In this document: piece by piece, positions 33,283-40,509 of the stretch
Position numbering within the stretch: the first letter of the stretch is position 1
Layout of the letters: each line of letters begins with the position of its first letter
From: Nitrososphaera sp.
Lineage (GTDB): Archaea; Thermoproteota; Nitrososphaeria; Nitrososphaerales; Nitrososphaeraceae
Direction of reading: 5' to 3'
Assembly (NCBI RefSeq): GCF_013388945.1
Contig: NZ_JACAEH010000004.1
Location: 62,001 to 126,000, forward strand
DNA length: 64,000 nt
Translations under genes and position numbers: made by a program
The notes under the pieces: generated by a model
Seen by the model: only the letters and a program-made list of their open reading frames with translations
Told to the model about the DNA's origin: nothing
Databases searched by the model: none

Positions 33283-34410
33283 TTGACGCAGGAAAGGCGC
33301 GCCATACTCATAACATACCCCGTCGAGCAGGCCATAGAGGAGGCGGTAGCCCTTGCCGGCGCCGCAGGCTACAAGATTGAAAAGATAGTGACGCAGAAAA
33401 ACCTGACGAGGTCGCGCTACGGCGTAGGCCGGGGCAAGGCAGAGGAGGTAAAAGCCATAGCCGACGAGATAAAGCCGGACAACATACTTTTCGACGAGGT
33501 CCTGAAGCCGAGCCAGACGTACAACCTCGCAAGCGTAGTCAAGGTGGAAGTCATCGACAGGGAGCGCCTGATACTAGAGATATTTGAGCGCAGGGCCAGC
33601 ACGACAGAGTCAAAGACTCAGATAAAGCTGGCGCAGCTGCGCTACGACATGACACGGGCCCGGGAAGCTGTGCGGCTTTCAAGGGCCGGCGAGCAGCCGG
33701 GTTTCTACGGCCTTGGCAAGTACGAGGCAGACGCGTACCTGCTTGACATAAAGAGGAGGGCGTCGGCGCTCAAGAAAAAGCTTGAAAAAGAGGTCACGAG
33801 GCGCGAGCTCCACAGGAGCCAGCGCGCAAAGGAGGGCCTGATGTCGATATCGCTTGCAGGGTACACCTCCGCCGGCAAGACCACGCTTTTCAACGCCCTG
33901 GCGGGCGAGGGCAAGACCACCGCGGCAAGCGTGTTCACCACGCTTTCTACGACGACTCGAGCGATCGACCTGCAGGGAGACAAGGTGCTGCTGTCAGACA
34001 CCGTTGGTTTCATAAGCAAGCTCCCGGCGTACATGATAGACGCGTTCAAGTCCACCCTTGAAGAGCTATCCTATGCGGATCTCGTTCTGCTTGTCATAGA
34101 CGCGAGCGAGGAGGTGCGCGAAGTCAGGTACAAGCTTGCAAGCTCGCTTGACGTGATAAGGGAGTTCAAGGTCCCGGAATCAAGGATCGTGTACGTGCTG
34201 AACAAGGTGGACAGGACGGGCGTGGAGGACGCCTTTGAAAAGGCGGGGCAATTAGGGATTCTTGCGTCAAGGCGCGCAATTCCTGTCTCTGCAAAGACAG
34301 GCTTTAACCTGGTACAGCTTAAAGACCTCGCAAGGTCGCTTCTGTTTGAAACGGAGAAGACAAAGGATGAGAGTGCAGGTTCTCAGGATAGGGCACAGAC
34401 TGGTCCGTGA
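33283..34410 (+). CDS. hflX: GTPase HflX
   Basis: Ribosome-associated GTPase that can split stalled ribosomes. The 375-aa protein has the HflX N-terminal domain (RSRYGVGRGKAEEVKAIADE), a helical linker, and a G domain with GYTSAGKTTLFNAL (G1), SDTVGFISKLP (G3) and YVLNKVDR (G4). The start is TTG at 33283 directly after mbf1. The last 44 nt overlap the start of trm56, so translation is probably coupled. Confidence 0.94.
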   Translation: MTQERRAILITYPVEQAIEEAVALAGAAGYKIEKIVTQKNLTRSRYGVGRGKAEEVKAIADEIKPDNILFDEVLKPSQTYNLASVVKVEVIDRERLILEIFERRASTTESKTQIKLAQLRYDMTRAREAVRLSRAGEQPGFYGLGKYEADAYLLDIKRRASALKKKLEKEVTRRELHRSQRAKEGLMSISLAGYTSAGKTTLFNALAGEGKTTAASVFTTLSTTTRAIDLQGDKVLLSDTVGFISKLPAYMIDAFKSTLEELSYADLVLLVIDASEEVREVRYKLASSLDVIREFKVPESRIVYVLNKVDRTGVEDAFEKAGQLGILASRRAIPVSAKTGFNLVQLKDLARSLLFETEKTKDESAGSQDRAQTGP

Positions 34411-34888
34411 CGACAGGGTGACCACGCACGCGGCGCTGGTCTCCCGGGCGTTTGGGGCTGAAAAGATCTACATGACAGGCATCGACCAGTCTGTTAAAGA
34501 AACGGTTGACGCCGTCGGAAAAAGGTGGGGCGGCAGGTTCGAGCTTGAAATAATCGACGACTGGAAAAAGGTCGCAAGGGCCTGGAAGAAAGACGGCGGG
34601 AAAATAGCGCACCTGACCATGTACGGCGTAAACGTCAACGACGCCATTTCAAAGATAAGAAAAGAAAAAGACCTGCTCGTGATAATAGGCGCCGAAAAGG
34701 TGCCAAGGGAGGCGTACGACCTTGCGGACTACAACGTCGCAGTCGGCAGCCAGCCGCACTCGGAGATAGCCGCGCTTGCGGTGTTTCTGGACAGGCTCTC
34801 AGGCGGCAGGCAGCTTGAAAAAGCATTTGAGGGCGGCAGGCTGCGCGTCGTGCCGTCTGAGCGTGGCAAGAGGGTCGAGGAAAGGTAA
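34367..34888 (+). CDS. tRNA cytidine(56)-2'-O-methyltransferase (aTrm56)
   Basis: SPOUT-class enzyme that methylates C56 in the T loop of archaeal tRNAs, a modification specific to Archaea. The 173-aa protein begins VQVLRIGHRLVRDDRVTTHAALVSRAFGAE and carries the SPOUT knot region LLVIIGAEKVPREAYDLADYNVAVGSQPHSEIAALAVFLDRL. The ATG at 34367 is the only sensible start; the longer frame lies inside hflX. It overlaps hflX by 44 bp. Confidence 0.9.
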   Translation: MRVQVLRIGHRLVRDDRVTTHAALVSRAFGAEKIYMTGIDQSVKETVDAVGKRWGGRFELEIIDDWKKVARAWKKDGGKIAHLTMYGVNVNDAISKIRKEKDLLVIIGAEKVPREAYDLADYNVAVGSQPHSEIAALAVFLDRLSGGRQLEKAFEGGRLRVVPSERGKRVEER

Positions 34889-34890
34889 GC

Positions 34891-35018
34891 CTTTAATCGC
34901 TCTGCATTTCAAGCGATGCCAGTGATGACACTAACCTGCGCCGACCGCCCATTCAGCGGGATGAGGAAATGCACCTCGACTGACACACCGTGTCCATAGG
35001 TGCACATCACTTTTCTTT
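34891..35018 (+). ncRNA. Candidate C/D-box sRNA
   Basis: In the gap after trm56: a TATA-like CTTTAAT (34891-34897), then about 26 nt later GTGATGA (34922-34928, a perfect C box), GGGATGA (34958-34964, one mismatch to the C' box) and CTGA (34980-34983, D box), about 62 nt in total. A T-rich run (35010-35018) follows. No clear D' box is seen and the terminal stem is weak. A 27-codon ORF (34916-34999) overlaps the same stretch and is the competing explanation. Confidence 0.3.
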
Positions 35019-35546
35019 TCAGCGCTGCCAGGAAGGGTAGGACCCCTTGACGGCGTCATAGCGCTCCTGCCAGTCTGGAAGCTTTTCGCGATTCAGGTGG
35101 GCAGACAGGCGGTCTAGGAATGCGTGCATGCCCGGCGCAAAGCCAAGGCCCGTGGGTTTGGTAAGGCGGCTGTGTGTCACCGTGAGGATTGTGGCTGAAT
35201 CGCCGTCACGTACGAGTTCCCACCGTATGACGGATTCTGTTTCGCCGTTTGGAAGGTGCGGATGTGAGTCCATGTGCCATTCATGTTCAAAGACGCGCGG
35301 CGGGTCCCAGACCAGAATGCGCCCTGTAGTGTGGAACCCTGCCGGCGCGCTTACAAAGTCTATTGTGCCGCCGTTGCGTCCGTCAATGACTGCTTTGGTA
35401 TTGAACCACGCTGCCAGCTCTTTTGGATCGGTGATTGCTTTCCACACCACTTCTCGCGGATGGGGAAGCCGCCGCTCGTAGCGCAGGGTAGCGTAGCCTC
35501 CTTCGATTGTCACCGTCCCGGTTTTCGCGTTATTGCCTGCGTTCAT
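35019..35546 (-). CDS. SRPBCC/AHSA1-family protein (copy 1)
   Basis: A 175-aa START-like (SRPBCC) protein of the AHSA1 group: LRYERRLPHPREVVWKAITDPKELAAWFNTKAVIDG, then FEHEWHMDSHPHLPNGETESVIRWELVRDGD and SRLTKPTGLGFAPGMHAFLDRLSAHL. The fold makes a hydrophobic ligand cavity, but ligands are unknown. It is a tandem paralogue of the next gene and lies in an ArsR-headed operon, a common arrangement for AHSA1 proteins. Confidence 0.85.
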   Translation of the reverse strand: MNAGNNAKTGTVTIEGGYATLRYERRLPHPREVVWKAITDPKELAAWFNTKAVIDGRNGGTIDFVSAPAGFHTTGRILVWDPPRVFEHEWHMDSHPHLPNGETESVIRWELVRDGDSATILTVTHSRLTKPTGLGFAPGMHAFLDRLSAHLNREKLPDWQERYDAVKGSYPSWQR

Positions 35547-35564
35547 TTTCGATCTTCTCCAGCG

Positions 35565-36083
35565 CTATTGCGCAAGATAGAGCCCCCTGACTGCAGCTGT
35601 CCTCTCGGCCCAGTCCGGCAGCGCCGCGTGTTCGAGGTGGGCTTCAAGGCGATCTAGGTAGGCATGGGTGCCGGGAGCGAAGCGAAGGCCCGTGGGTTTG
35701 GTAAGGCCGGTGAAAGTCACAGTAAGGATTGTGAAGTCGCCGTCTCGCTCAAGGCTCCAGCGGATGGCGCCTTTGGGCTCGCCATTTGGCAATTGTGGAT
35801 TTGGCGCTATGTGCCATTCATGCCCAAAAGCGCGCGGCGGATCCCACACAGTAATGCGGCCCGTGGTGTGGAATCCTGACGCCGTATTGACATAATCTAT
35901 GGTTCCGCCGGGGTGCGCATCTATCTTTGCCTTGGCGTTGAACCACACAGCCAGCTCATTGGGGTCCGTGATGGCCTTCCATACAACTTCAATCGGGTGT
36001 CGCAGGCGGCGCTCGTACCTGAGAGTCACGTAGCCGCCTTTTATCGTGACGATTCCGTTTTTTATTTCATTTTTTGTGCTCAT
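35565..36083 (-). CDS. SRPBCC/AHSA1-family protein (copy 2)
   Basis: A 172-aa paralogue of the neighbouring gene with nearly collinear sequence (LRYERRLRHPIEVVWKAITDPNELAVWFNAKAKIDA; TGLTKPTGLRFAPGTHAYLDRLEAHL). A 23-nt stretch is identical in both genes at 35145-35167 and 35685-35707, exactly 540 bp apart, showing a fairly recent tandem duplication or gene conversion. It starts with an ATGA overlap with the ArsR gene. Confidence 0.85.
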   Translation of the reverse strand: MSTKNEIKNGIVTIKGGYVTLRYERRLRHPIEVVWKAITDPNELAVWFNAKAKIDAHPGGTIDYVNTASGFHTTGRITVWDPPRAFGHEWHIAPNPQLPNGEPKGAIRWSLERDGDFTILTVTFTGLTKPTGLRFAPGTHAYLDRLEAHLEHAALPDWAERTAAVRGLYLAQ

Positions 36084-36397
36084 TTTTCGATCTCTTCCTT
36101 TTTGGACAGGTGCCTCTCCAGTGCGTCGAGGCGCTCTGACCAGAAGACCTTGTACTTGGCTATCCAGGCGTCAAGCTCGGTCAGGGCCTTTGGCTGGAGG
36201 CTGTAAATCCTCTGCTGGGCGTGGACTCGCACGCTTACAAGCCCGGCGTTTCGGAGCACGCGCAGATGCTTTGACACAGCCGGCTGACTGATAGCGGGGA
36301 AAGCCGCTACTAGGTCGCCTGCCGGACGCTCGCCTTTCACGAGAAGATCCAGCATGGCTCTGCGCGTCGGGTCGGCCACGGCAGTGAACGTGTCCAT
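36080..36397 (-). CDS. ArsR-family winged-helix repressor
   Basis: A 105-aa winged-helix regulator: ADPTRRAMLDLLVKGERPAGDLVAAFPAISQPAVSKHLRVLRNAGLVSVRVHAQQRIYSLQ is the classic ArsR/HTH_5 domain. The ArsR-type Cys metal ligands are absent, as in the subgroup paired with SRPBCC proteins. The ATG at 36397 is about 25 nt from a TATA box that lies inside a 9-bp inverted repeat, which should be its own operator. Downstream genes are the two SRPBCC copies. Confidence 0.9.
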   Translation of the reverse strand: MDTFTAVADPTRRAMLDLLVKGERPAGDLVAAFPAISQPAVSKHLRVLRNAGLVSVRVHAQQRIYSLQPKALTELDAWIAKYKVFWSERLDALERHLSKKEEIEK

Positions 36398-36403
36398 GCA
36401 GTG

Positions 36404-36425
36404 TATATAACCTGACGGTTATATA
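36404..36425. promoter_or_regulatory. ArsR operator: 9-bp inverted repeat over the TATA box
   Basis: TATATAACC (36404-36412) and GGTTATATA (36417-36425) are perfect arms with a 4-bp spacer TGAC. The TATA box TTATATAA (36419-36426) lies inside the right arm, about 25 nt before the ArsR ATG at 36397. A repressor dimer bound here would block TBP. A further half-site GGTTAT follows at 36427-36432. Confidence 0.75.
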
Positions 36426-36466
36426 AGGTTATGCGAAGGTTGGCAATTGCTTTCGATTGTCACCGG

Positions 36467-36868
36467 CTACCTTAGCCGGTTGAAACTTCCTGTGACGAGG
36501 CTCGATCCCCTGGTTATGAGGCCAAAGAACTCGTTTCCGAGCGGCTCGAGGCTCTTGTCCTGCATCATTTTTGTAAACGTGTCGTCGCGGTGTCTGCTGT
36601 CCCTGTAGTACTGCAGCTCCACCCAGACTTCCTCGTCTTCGCCTGCTGAAAGCGCCTTGTCTAGGCCCTGCATCGACATGCCTTCCATGAGCTTGCTTTC
36701 AGCGAACTGGAAGTAATCTATCCTTACGCCGGCCCTTTCAAACCAAGGTACAAACTTTTTCAGGTTTGCCGCAATCGCGTCGTGGTTCTTTTTCGGTGCC
36801 CTATAGAAAAAGACTTCAAGGTGGTTGCCGATTTCTTTTGTAGCGGATTCAGTTTTATTCATAGGCAT
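36467..36868 (-). CDS. DUF1428-like protein
   Basis: A 133-aa small protein: NHLEVFFYRAPKKNHDAIAANLKKFVPWFERAGVRIDYFQF, then EDEEVWVELQYYRDSRHRDDTFTKMMQD. The order of a strand, a long helix and a YRSRxHRD segment resembles DUF1428 proteins (dimeric ferredoxin-like fold). Function unknown. The ATG at 36868 or the one two codons later (36862) may be used; a TATA-like segment at 36881-36890 fits the latter. It is divergent from the HTH gene at 36943. Confidence 0.6.
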   Translation of the reverse strand: MPMNKTESATKEIGNHLEVFFYRAPKKNHDAIAANLKKFVPWFERAGVRIDYFQFAESKLMEGMSMQGLDKALSAGEDEEVWVELQYYRDSRHRDDTFTKMMQDKSLEPLGNEFFGLITRGSSLVTGSFNRLR

Positions 36869-36911
36869 ATTTTCGCAGATTACATAAAAGGCGTTGCTCC
36901 CCAAGGGGAGG

Positions 36912-36943
36912 CTTATTAATTACAAAGGTAAACTGATCTTATT
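36912..36943 (+). promoter_or_regulatory. Promoter of the HTH gene (TATA box)
   Basis: TTATTAAT at 36913-36920 is centred about 26 nt upstream of the TTG at 36943 and supports that start as leaderless. Confidence 0.5.
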
Positions 36944-37245
36944 TGCCGAAACCGAAGCGAAACAGGATGGAGATATACAACGACATCCTAAGCGCAATCG
37001 CGCAGGAACTTACAAACGGTGAGGCAAAGCCTACCAGGGTTCAGGCGCTCAGCAACCTTGCCTACGACAAACTGGTCAGGTACCTGAACGAACTGGAAGG
37101 CAAGAAGATGGTCATGCAAAACCCGCTAGGGCTGACCGAGAAGGGCCGGGACTTTCTGCAGGACTACAACCGCATCAAGGACTTTGTGGCCGAAATGGGA
37201 GTGAAGTACCTGGACGTCTCTGGGAGGGAGGTCTATGGAAGCTAG
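36943..37245 (+). CDS. Winged-helix DNA-binding protein (HTH_45-like)
   Basis: A 100-aa winged-helix protein of the archaeal type related to Sso10a/HTH_45: RMEIYNDILSAIAQELTNGEAKPTRVQALSNLAYDKLVRYLNELEGKKMVMQ then LTEKGRDFLQDYNRIKDFVAEMG (recognition helix, wing and C-terminal dimerisation helix). TTG start with good promoter spacing. The following MEDS-type gene starts 11 bp inside its 3' end, so it was or is an HTH-sensor operon. Confidence 0.8.
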   Translation: MPKPKRNRMEIYNDILSAIAQELTNGEAKPTRVQALSNLAYDKLVRYLNELEGKKMVMQNPLGLTEKGRDFLQDYNRIKDFVAEMGVKYLDVSGREVYGS

Positions 37246-37837
37246 GGACTACCGCCCGGTGAAGCTGCTCGACCGGCTGGAAGGGAATAACCACATCGTG
37301 CTCCTGTACGACAGGCAAGAGTACGCGGACCTGATAATTGCCCGCTATTTCAAAAACGGCCTTGAAAAGGGCGAGTCGTGCATATTCTTTACAGCCGACG
37401 AGCCCGGGACAGTCGAAAGAAGGCTCGCCGCAAGCGGCATCGACGTTGAGCGGTACGGGAAAAAGAACATGCTGCGCATCTTCCACATCGAAAGGTCCGA
37501 CTAGGGCAAGCGCGACGTGCTTGCCACCCTCAAGACGATAAGAGAGGAGGCCACCAGGGGCATGAAGGGGCCTTTCAGGTTTGCAGGCAGGACGATAACT
37601 GACACGAAATCAATAGAGGGGATGAACCTCGGGATGGTCGTGGAAAGGACGGGCCACCAGCATTTTGCAGAGTTTGACAACTCGCAGCTGTGCTACTACG
37701 ACATCTCGGGGCTCGAGAAATCCAGAAGGGACGAATGGGTGGCAGGGCTCCTCAGGAACCACCACTATGTCATCTATGCCGCAGAGCCTGAAAAGGCAGT
37801 CGCGTTTGACACCACGCTTCTTGAAAAAGAGGAGTAG
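37235..37837 (+). pseudogene. MEDS-type sensory domain gene interrupted by an in-frame TAG
   Basis: Two open segments, 37235-37504 and 37505-37837, are in the same frame and separated only by TAG at 37502-37504. Joined, they give about 200 residues typical of a MEDS (DcmR sensory) domain: HIVLLYDRQEYADLIIARYF, a KGESCIFFTADEP segment, then GMKGPFRFAGRTITDTK, and a C-terminal SRRDEWVAGLLRNHHYVIYAAEP. No frameshift is present; one base change in the stop would restore the gene. Reinitiation at GTG 37517 could give a 106-aa fragment. It follows an HTH gene, matching the HTH-MEDS signalling theme. Confidence 0.7.
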
Positions 37838-37838
37838 A

Positions 37839-38558
37839 TTACTGCGACATTACTGCCACTATCGCCTTTGCGGCTTCCGAGTCGCCAAACAGGAGCTCGG
37901 CTTTCTTCTTCCTTTTTGCAGGGTTCAGCTCTATTATGTTGAGCCGGCCATCAACAAGGAATTCAAGGTGAAGCGAAGTCCTTATCAGCCCTGCGTTGCG
38001 GATGCCAAACCTCCTGCCTGCGAGGCTGTTCGGGCTTGACTCGTCCATGTACGACAGCCTGCACACGGCGTCCACGAACTGGTCGAGCAGCGCAAACAGC
38101 GGGTCGGGCTTTTCGCCGACTCCCCAGCGCACCTTGCTCTGCGAAGCAGACGCAAGGGTGTCAAAGCTTTTCACAAACTCGCCAAACATTGACTCCATGG
38201 TCACGTCTATGACGTGGCCGGTCCTGACAAACGTCGTCGTCACCTTCTGGTCGGTAAATGCCATCCCGCTGTACTTGACATAGAGGAGCGGCTGGCCGTA
38301 CTTGACAAGTGTGGTCTCGCACTCCTCCATCTGCGAGACCAGCTTCTCAAAGTATTCCCTTGACGCCTTGTTCCTAGCAGGCGAGTTCATCTTGGATATT
38401 ATCATCAGCTTGACAAGGTCGCGTACAAAGTCGTCTGCATACTTTTGGTGCTCTTCAAAATCGTACCGGACCTCCTCTACGACCAAGTCACCGGGTATGG
38501 CCGGGCATCTGCATTTAATTTTTCGTGCCAGTAACGGGCCGGCTTGAGCCTTCAACAC
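37839..38558 (-). CDS. Conserved hypothetical protein
   Basis: A 239-aa soluble protein with no recognised family. It is helical in the first half (EEHQKYADDFVRDLVKLMIISKMNSPARNKASREYFEKLVSQMEE) and has alternating strands in the second (LLYVKYSGMAFTD, VTTTFVRTGHVIDVTMES, HLEFLVDGRLNIIELNPAKRKKK). The start codon is uncertain: TTG at 38558 gives the length quoted; a TTG near 38486 is also possible. It is convergent with the MEDS gene, with stops 1 bp apart. Confidence 0.55.
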   Translation of the reverse strand: MLKAQAGPLLARKIKCRCPAIPGDLVVEEVRYDFEEHQKYADDFVRDLVKLMIISKMNSPARNKASREYFEKLVSQMEECETTLVKYGQPLLYVKYSGMAFTDQKVTTTFVRTGHVIDVTMESMFGEFVKSFDTLASASQSKVRWGVGEKPDPLFALLDQFVDAVCRLSYMDESSPNSLAGRRFGIRNAGLIRTSLHLEFLVDGRLNIIELNPAKRKKKAELLFGDSEAAKAIVAVMSQ

Positions 38559-38604
38559 TGCCGGTTAGGAAAGTAAAATAGGCATCAAGCGCGCCAAAGC
38601 CGGG

Positions 38605-40476
38605 TTGGAAGGCTTTGCGCACGTGCCACAAGAGCCCCACCTTTCGGGCAGCAACGTAGCACGCTTCATGAAAAGGCACGGAATTTCCGACTACAAAGAG
38701 CTTGTCAGGCGCGCAAACAGCGACATTGCGTGGTACTGGGACGCAGTCAACGACGACCTCGGGCTTGCGTGGCAGCGCAAGTATGACAGGGTTTTAGACT
38801 CCTCTGCAGGCCTGCCGTGGACAAAATGGTTCGTAGGTGGCAAGTGCAACATCATCTCAAACGCGATCGACAGGCATGCAAGGTCGCAGCCTGACAAGAC
38901 GGCCTACATATTTGCCGGCGAGAACGGCTTAAGGAAGGTCACATACGGCCAGCTCGACTTTGAGGTGGGCAGGCTTGCCTCTGCCCTGAAGCAGGCAGGC
39001 GTAGGCAGGGGCGACGTCGTGGGCATCTACCTGCCCATGGTGCCTGAAGCGTTCTATGCCGCCTTTGCGTGCTCAAAGATAGGCGCCGTGCACGCCACAG
39101 TGTTTTCAGGCTTTAGCGCGCCTGCGCTCAAAGAGAGGCTTGCAGACTCGGGCGCCAAGATGCTCATAACTGCAGACACCGCAAGGAGGCGTGGCAAGGA
39201 CATCGACCTGAAGGGCCAGTGGTCAAAGGCAGTCGATGGCACCAGGGTCTCCAAGGTGGTGTCAGTTGGCGGGAGCAAAAACAATTACGATGATTTCGTG
39301 CATGGGCACGGCAGGTGCGAGACCGAGGTGATGGACGCTGAGGATCCGCTTTTCATACTCTACACCTCAGGCACGACCGGCCGGCCGAAGGGGACGCTGC
39401 AGGTGCACGGCGGCTTTATGGCAGTAGCAGCCCAGCAGGCGTCGTACCTTGTCGACATGAAGCCTGATGATGTGCTTTTCTGGTACGCCGACATCGGCTG
39501 GATAACGGGCCAGGTCTGGGTCGTGTACGGGAGCCCGATAGTAGGCGGCACGTCGCTTGTCTACGAAGACGCGCTCGACTACCCGGACGCGGCGGCATGG
39601 TCAAGGCTTGTCGAGCAGCACAAAGTGAGCATCTTTGGAGCCGCGCCCACCGCAATCAGGATGTTCATGAAGGCAGGAATGCCGGAGGCAGGCCTGTCGT
39701 CGCTGCGAATCCTTGCGTGCACGGGCGAGCCGATAAACAGCGAGGCGTGGAACTGGTTCTACGATAAAGTCGGCGGAAAGAGGTGCCCCGTGATAAACCT
39801 CTCGGGAGGAACAGAAATCGGCGGCGCCATCCTGAGCGCCCTTCCGGTAATGCCTTTAAAAGAGTGCACTGTGGGCGTGCCCATCCCGGGCTTTGACGCG
39901 GACGTTTTCGACGACGAAGGCAGGCCGGCAAAAGAGGGCTACCTTGTCATAAAAAAGCCGTGGCCGTCCATGACACGGGGCATACTGAACGACCCGGACA
40001 GGTTCATCGCCACCTACTGGTCAAAATACAGAGGCGTCTGGTACCACGGCGACATTGTTCTGGTGGATGCCGACGGCCTGTGGTACATGCGCGGAAGGGC
40101 CGACGACGTCATCAAGGTGGCAGGGCACAGGATAGGCACGGCAGAGGTAGAAGCTGCCGCGTCGTCGCACCCGGCAGTCGCAGAGGCAGTCGCAGTCGGC
40201 AAACCTGACGAGCTGAAGGGCGAGGTGATAGTGGTCTGCGCCATCGCAAGGGCGGGCTTTGACCGCGATAGCCTCAAGGCCGAGATAGCCAGGAAAGTGG
40301 AGGAGGCGATAGGCAGGTTCGCCCGGCCCGACGAGGTAAGGATTGTTCCAGACCTGCCGAGGACCAGGACGGGCAAGCTCGTGAGGCGGCTTGTGAGGGC
40401 AAAGGTGGCCGGCGAGGGCATGTCTGGGCAGGACCTTTCTACAGTCGAGAACCCCGCCTCGCTTGAAGGCATTTAG
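38605..40476 (+). CDS. AMP-forming acyl-CoA synthetase (acetyl-CoA synthetase-like)
   Basis: A 623-aa enzyme that activates a carboxylate to its CoA thioester through an acyl-AMP. Adenylate-forming motifs: ILYTSGTTGRPKGTLQVHGG (P loop), LSGGTEIGGAI, YHGDIVLVDADGLWYMRGRADDVIKVAGHRIG (hinge), and the C-terminal RTRTGKLVRR with the catalytic Lys that is acetylated in Acs. The N-terminal part (WQRKYDRVLDSSAGLPWTKWFVGGK) is the ACAS_N cap, which points to the acetyl/propionyl-CoA synthetase branch. Exact acid is not certain. Start TTG at 38605. Confidence 0.85.
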   Translation: MEGFAHVPQEPHLSGSNVARFMKRHGISDYKELVRRANSDIAWYWDAVNDDLGLAWQRKYDRVLDSSAGLPWTKWFVGGKCNIISNAIDRHARSQPDKTAYIFAGENGLRKVTYGQLDFEVGRLASALKQAGVGRGDVVGIYLPMVPEAFYAAFACSKIGAVHATVFSGFSAPALKERLADSGAKMLITADTARRRGKDIDLKGQWSKAVDGTRVSKVVSVGGSKNNYDDFVHGHGRCETEVMDAEDPLFILYTSGTTGRPKGTLQVHGGFMAVAAQQASYLVDMKPDDVLFWYADIGWITGQVWVVYGSPIVGGTSLVYEDALDYPDAAAWSRLVEQHKVSIFGAAPTAIRMFMKAGMPEAGLSSLRILACTGEPINSEAWNWFYDKVGGKRCPVINLSGGTEIGGAILSALPVMPLKECTVGVPIPGFDADVFDDEGRPAKEGYLVIKKPWPSMTRGILNDPDRFIATYWSKYRGVWYHGDIVLVDADGLWYMRGRADDVIKVAGHRIGTAEVEAAASSHPAVAEAVAVGKPDELKGEVIVVCAIARAGFDRDSLKAEIARKVEEAIGRFARPDEVRIVPDLPRTRTGKLVRRLVRAKVAGEGMSGQDLSTVENPASLEGI

Positions 40477-40509
40477 CACTCATATAGGGTGGCGCCCATA
40501 GCACCGGCC

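Noticed and set aside
34971-34980. The sRNA candidate segment GCACCTCGA equals a sequence in 23S rRNA domain V
   Set aside because: It is in the sense orientation, so it cannot act as antisense guide to that site; a 9-base match is within chance.
37502-37504. Pyrrolysine insertion at the in-frame TAG
   Set aside because: No sign of Pyl machinery in the window, pyrrolysine is not known from this lineage, and MEDS proteins are not Pyl proteins. A nonsense change or error is simpler.
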